Source: Campylobacterales bacterium
GTDB lineage: Bacteria > Campylobacterota > Campylobacteria > Campylobacterales > JAADDG01
Direction: 5' to 3'
NCBI GenBank assembly: GCA_027009865.1
Contig: JALVCR010000212.1
Coordinates: forward strand, 1-9,203
DNA: 9,203 nt
A model generated the notes under the pieces. That model saw only the letters and a list, made by a program, of their open reading frames with translations. It made no database searches and had not been told where the DNA came from. This document shows positions 6,761 to 9,203 of the stretch, piece after piece. The stretch's first letter is position 1, and each line of letters opens with the position of its first letter. The translations under genes and the position numbers were made by a program.

Positions 6761-7734
6761 TAACATTTATCTAACAGTTTTGCGACCTCTTTTGCGTGAT
6801 AGCTTATTATAATATCGGCTCCGGCTCTCTTAAAGCCTATCATAGTCTCCATCATCACTCTCTCATAATCTATAACTTTCGCCCTTTTTGCTGCCTGCAG
6901 CATGGAATATTCGCCGCTTACGTTATAAACAGCCAAAGGAAGTTTTGTATTCTCTCTAATATCTCTTATAATATCCAAATAAGCAAGAGCCGGTTTTACC
7001 ATCAATATATCGGCTCCCTCAAACTCATCCTCCAAAGATTCCAAAATCGCCTCTCTTCTGTTGGCCGGATTCATCTGATAGCTTCTTCTATCCCCAAAAC
7101 TTGGAGCAGATTCCGCCACGTCTCTAAAGGGGCCGTAATATGCGCTCGCAAATTTGGTCGAGTAACTCATTATCGGCAAATTTTCAAATCCTTCATCATC
7201 TAACGCCTCTCTTATAGCTTCTATCATTCCGTCCATCATACCGCTTGGAGCTATCATATCGCTTCCGGCTTTCGCATGAATTACAGCCTGTTTTCCCAAA
7301 ATCTCAAGAGTTGCGTCGTTATTTACGGTTTTGTGTTTCATATCCAAAATACCACAATGGCCGTGGTCTGTATATTCGCAAAAACAAAGATCGGTTACCA
7401 CAAACATATCGGGATGAGCCTCTTTTATTGCTCTTAGCGTTCTGGCTATTATCCCTTCTTCGCTTAAAGCATCGCTTCCTATGCTATCTTTAACATCCGG
7501 AATGCCAAAAAGTATAATCGAATAAAGCCCAAGACTTTTAAGCTCCTCGCACTCTTTTAAAATCTCGTCAATACTCATTTGATAAACGCCGGGCATTGAG
7601 GAGATCTCATTCTTAATACCTTCGCCGCTTCTTACAAAAAGAGGATAGATAAAATCGTTCTTGGTAATGACGGTTTCCGTTACAAGCTCTCTTAACTTTT
7701 CATTTAGCCTAAGTCTTCTAAATCTCTTAAACAT
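6760..7734 (-). CDS. hemB: Delta-aminolevulinic acid dehydratase (porphobilinogen synthase)
   Basis: Condenses two 5-aminolevulinate molecules into porphobilinogen, the second common step of tetrapyrrole synthesis. The 324 residues are a typical length. The metal-binding segment DLCFCEYTDHGHCG keeps three cysteines (117, 119, 127), pointing to the zinc-dependent class rather than the Asp-type magnesium class. The two active-site lysines are Lys194 (YSTKFASAYYGPFR) and the Schiff-base Lys247 (MVKPALAYLD). It is the first gene of the minus-strand operon. AGGA at 7741-7744, 6 bases before the ATG, supports the start. It is divergent from ribA across 78 bases. Confidence 0.97.
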   Translation of the reverse strand: MFKRFRRLRLNEKLRELVTETVITKNDFIYPLFVRSGEGIKNEISSMPGVYQMSIDEILKECEELKSLGLYSIILFGIPDVKDSIGSDALSEEGIIARTLRAIKEAHPDMFVVTDLCFCEYTDHGHCGILDMKHKTVNNDATLEILGKQAVIHAKAGSDMIAPSGMMDGMIEAIREALDDEGFENLPIMSYSTKFASAYYGPFRDVAESAPSFGDRRSYQMNPANRREAILESLEDEFEGADILMVKPALAYLDIIRDIRENTKLPLAVYNVSGEYSMLQAAKRAKVIDYERVMMETMIGFKRAGADIIISYHAKEVAKLLDKC

Positions 7735-7812
7735 TTTATATCCTGATTTTTGATAATATTAACGAAAATTTTTGAAAAGTAAACATTTTACCATAAAAGA
7801 GGTATAAAATAG
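7735..7812. promoter_or_regulatory. Divergent hemB/ribA promoter region
   Basis: This 78-base, very AT-rich gap must drive both genes. For hemB the best candidate is an extended -10, TGGTAAAAT, on the minus strand at 7785-7793, giving a leader of about 45 bases. For ribA the candidates are weaker: TGATAATAT at 7751-7759, and TATAAAAT at 7803-7810, which is too close to the ATG unless the message is leaderless. No clear -35 box, operator or riboswitch is seen; the gap is too short for an FMN riboswitch. Confidence 0.5.
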
Positions 7813-8379
7813 ATGAATATAAAAATTTCTAATATTGCAAAACTTCCTACAAAGTATGGAGAGTTTAAAATTCAAGCCTTCAAAGAGGGATGCAAAGAGC
7901 ATTTGGCTATTTTTAAAGAGCCTTTAAAAGAGCCTGTAACAGTAAGGGTTCATAGCGAATGTTTAACGGGAGATGCGCTTGGAAGTTTAAAATGCGATTG
8001 CGGAGACCAACTATCATACGCTTTAAAATATATAAATGAACATGGAGGAATGGTAATATATTTAAGACAAGAGGGGAGAAATATAGGACTTTTAAACAAA
8101 GTAAACGCCTACTCTCTTCAGGACAAGGGGCTTGATACGATTGAGGCAAATCATCAGCTCGGATTTGCGGCAGATGAGAGAACATATGAAATAGTAGAGT
8201 TTATATTACACCATTTTAAAATAAAAAGAATCAATCTTTTAACAAACAACCCTTCTAAAATAGAGAGCCTAAAAGATATAGCAATAGTAAAAAGAATCCC
8301 AATCATCATAAAACCAAACAGATTTAATGAACAATATCTAAAAGTTAAAAAAGAGAAAATGGGACATATGCTGGAGTAA
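7813..8379 (+). CDS. ribA: GTP cyclohydrolase II
   Basis: Opens the imidazole ring of GTP, releasing formate and pyrophosphate, as the first step of riboflavin synthesis. It has 188 residues and is a stand-alone RibA, with no RibB (DHBP synthase) domain fused to it. The zinc ligands are Cys50, Cys61 and Cys63 in SECLTGDALGSLKCDCGDQL. The catalytic loop LRQEGRNIGL is at 84-93, and NHQLGFAADERTY (113-125) and LLTNNPSKIESL (142-153) are family signatures. AGAGG at 7798-7802 lies 10 bases before the ATG. It is the only clear plus-strand gene here and is convergent with the toxin gene, whose stop is 24 bases away. Confidence 0.97.
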   Translation: MNIKISNIAKLPTKYGEFKIQAFKEGCKEHLAIFKEPLKEPVTVRVHSECLTGDALGSLKCDCGDQLSYALKYINEHGGMVIYLRQEGRNIGLLNKVNAYSLQDKGLDTIEANHQLGFAADERTYEIVEFILHHFKIKRINLLTNNPSKIESLKDIAIVKRIPIIIKPNRFNEQYLKVKKEKMGHMLE

Positions 8380-8391
8380 AGTCAATGCCCA

Positions 8392-8414
8392 TAAAAAGAC
8401 TTATTATCTTTTTA
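8392..8414. terminator. Weak bidirectional terminator between ribA and the toxin gene
   Basis: TAAAAAGA and TCTTTTTA form an 8-bp perfect inverted repeat around a 7-base loop. U-runs would fall at the 3' arm on either strand, which suits two convergent genes. It overlaps the toxin stop codon. The stem is nearly all A-T, so its strength is doubtful. Confidence 0.4.
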
Positions 8415-8841
8415 GTTCTCTTTTTAAAAACTCTCTACTACTCATTAATAAAATCTCGTCAGAAAAAAATTTTTTATCATTAGATAAAATCAAATCACAA
8501 GAAACTTTTTTAGCCATAACATATTGAATTGTATCTTCTAAATCAGTAAAATTTTTATTCTTTTTCATAAGATAACAGCTCTTTTCTACCTCAAAATTCC
8601 CAAATTCAACAACAGTGCATAATTCATTAATATCAAGTACAGAATCTAAAGCCTTTTCTTTTCCTTTCTTGGAAAGAAGATAATATAAAGTTGTAATAAT
8701 ATCACAAGAAGTGAAAAGTTCTATCTCACTTTCCTGAAGCAGCATTGAAATAGCTTCTGAACTTTCTTGATGAAAAATTCTTCTATCATCATAAAGATCA
8801 AGAATAATATTTGCATCTAAAAAGACTCTTTTATAATTCAT
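8404..8841 (-). CDS. PIN-domain ribonuclease toxin, VapC type
   Basis: Probable toxin of a type II toxin-antitoxin pair: PIN proteins of this kind are Mg-dependent endoribonucleases acting in the cytosol. From the ATG at 8841 it has 145 residues. The start VFLDANIILDLYDDR holds the first catalytic Asp (D9). TDLEDTIQYVMAKK (99-112) resembles the DFEDALQ motif of the PIN_3 group, with D100 and D103. LILSNDKKFF (117-126) carries the last acidic residue, D122. The central Glu cannot be placed with certainty. AAGG at 8848-8851, 6 bases before this ATG, supports it over an upstream in-frame ATG at 8877. The gene overlaps the antitoxin by 11 bases, the usual coupled arrangement. It is visibly more AT-rich than the housekeeping genes, suggesting acquisition by transfer. 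The RNA target is unknown. Confidence 0.85.
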   Translation of the reverse strand: MNYKRVFLDANIILDLYDDRRIFHQESSEAISMLLQESEIELFTSCDIITTLYYLLSKKGKEKALDSVLDINELCTVVEFGNFEVEKSCYLMKKNKNFTDLEDTIQYVMAKKVSCDLILSNDKKFFSDEILLMSSREFLKRELKR

Positions 8842-9070
8842 AATTTGCCTTGATAGATTGAATAGATTTATCAGCAAATAAACCTGAAGCCGAACCCTTT
8901 ATACGATTAAATGCTTTAAGTCTTTTTTTAGCTTTTATCTGTTTATAACGCTCCTCAATCATCTCTTGAATGAGCGCAGTCATAGATTGTTTTGTCTCTT
9001 TAGCCAATTCTTCAAGATGCAAAGCAGTTTGTTTATCAAATATAAAGTTTTTTCTTACTGTTGCTCCCAT
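8831..9070 (-). CDS. Ribbon-helix-helix antitoxin of the PIN toxin, VapB-like
   Basis: Likely DNA-binding antitoxin that neutralises the overlapping PIN toxin and represses its own promoter. It has 79 residues from the ATG at 9070, with AGGA at 9077-9080 six bases before it; an in-frame TTG at 9076 is less likely. A strand TVRKNFIFD (about 4-12) followed by two helices (KQTALHLEELAKETKQ, then SMTALIQEMIEERYKQI) is the pattern of a CopG/ribbon-helix-helix dimer. The C-terminal part (about 49-79), with GSASGLFADKSIQSIKA, would be the toxin-wrapping tail. The order antitoxin then toxin is canonical. The family assignment is by pattern only. Confidence 0.8.
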   Translation of the reverse strand: MGATVRKNFIFDKQTALHLEELAKETKQSMTALIQEMIEERYKQIKAKKRLKAFNRIKGSASGLFADKSIQSIKANYEL

Positions 9071-9100
9071 AAACAATCCTTTTTATGTATATCTTGTTAC

Positions 9101-9116
9101 ATATTAATTTTAATAT
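9101..9116. promoter_or_regulatory. Inverted repeat over the -10 box, likely antitoxin operator
   Basis: ATATTAA and TTAATAT form a perfect 7-bp inverted repeat with a 2-base centre, and it fully covers the -10 box at 9107-9112. That is where a self-repressing ribbon-helix-helix antitoxin would bind. A further ATATTAA half-site lies 12 bases upstream in the spacer. The AT-rich context raises the odds of chance symmetry. Confidence 0.45.
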
Positions 9117-9135
9117 ATTTTTTAATATTCGTCAA
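9107..9135 (-). promoter_or_regulatory. Sigma70 promoter of the toxin-antitoxin operon
   Basis: On the minus strand TTGACG (9130-9135) and TAAAAT (9107-9112) are separated by exactly 17 bases. Transcription would start near 9100, about 30 bases before the antitoxin ATG. It is the best -35/-10 pair in the window. Confidence 0.7.
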
Positions 9136-9203
9136 TTTATATGTTTAGATTTCAAGGTAGCAACTTGGATTTATATACTATGAATCACTCCACTTTCAAA
9201 ACC
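9136..9203. other. Right edge, unassigned
   Basis: Two short open frames run off the window and cannot be told apart. On the minus strand ten codons end at a TAA at 9171-9173 (reading GFESGVIHSI), which could be the tail of a gene. On the plus strand an ATG at 9141 opens to the edge (MFRFQGSNLDLYT...) but has no ribosome binding site. Nothing is recognised. Confidence 0.2.

Noticed and set aside
6796..7203. Plus-strand open frame of 135 codons opposite hemB
   Set aside because: Antisense to a fully conserved hemB coding region; no family resemblance and no ribosome binding site recognised.
7735..7812. Riboswitch ahead of ribA
   Set aside because: The gap is 78 bases, AT-rich and without conserved stems, too short for an FMN aptamer.
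7913..8185. Minus-strand open frame of 90 codons inside ribA
   Set aside because: Lies opposite the zinc and catalytic motifs of RibA, which explain the sequence.
8842..8877. Longer start of the PIN toxin at an upstream ATG
   Set aside because: It would add 12 residues before the usual PIN N-terminus; the ATG at 8841 has AAGG at the right distance and gives the standard short overlap with the antitoxin.
8966..9148. Plus-strand open frame of 60 codons opposite the antitoxin
   Set aside because: Crosses the antitoxin gene and its promoter; Phe/Leu-rich antisense product with no supporting signal.
9151..9169. Weak stem TTCAAG/CTTGGA near the right end as a terminator
   Set aside because: Only six pairs with a wobble and no U-tract on either strand.
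9141..9203. Possible CRISPR repeat-spacer boundary at the right end
   Set aside because: No repeated unit can be seen in the available bases, so there is no evidence for an array.

Overview
The window comes from a member of the Campylobacterota (former Epsilonproteobacteria). This rests on gene order and family membership: hemN, a UPF0763/DUF2603 gene, argF and hemB, with ribA divergent beside them, is the arrangement I recall from Campylobacter jejuni (Cj0992c-Cj0996), and UPF0763 is essentially confined to this phylum. Moderate-to-low GC, heavy AGA use for arginine and tightly packed co-directional genes agree. The genus cannot be fixed from this stretch.

Layout from right to left, because most genes are on the minus strand. 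(1) 9203-8404: an AT-rich two-gene module on the minus strand, a ribbon-helix-helix antitoxin followed by a PIN-domain toxin (VapBC type), with a good sigma70 promoter and an inverted repeat over the -10 box. (2) 7813-8379: ribA on the plus strand, convergent with the toxin gene and divergent from hemB. (3) 7734-3926: minus-strand operon hemB, argF, UPF0763 gene, hemN, with gaps of 17 bp or less and one 11-bp overlap. It ends in a long hairpin plus U-tract that begins inside the last codons of hemN. (4) 3800-1: minus-strand operon trxA, a membrane-anchored thioredoxin-fold-like protein, trxB, dapB and purF. It is driven by an extended -10 promoter upstream of trxA, and purF runs off the left edge.

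The two large operons mix core pathways: two steps of tetrapyrrole synthesis with arginine synthesis in one, and the thioredoxin system with lysine/diaminopimelate and purine synthesis in the other. Nearly everything is housekeeping. The least explained parts are the protein between trxA and trxB, which resembles a thioredoxin fold that has lost its CxxC motif; the UPF0763 protein; and the toxin-antitoxin module, which is the one accessory-looking segment. No tRNA, rRNA, CRISPR array or insertion sequence was recognised, and no stretch over 300 bases lacks a gene.
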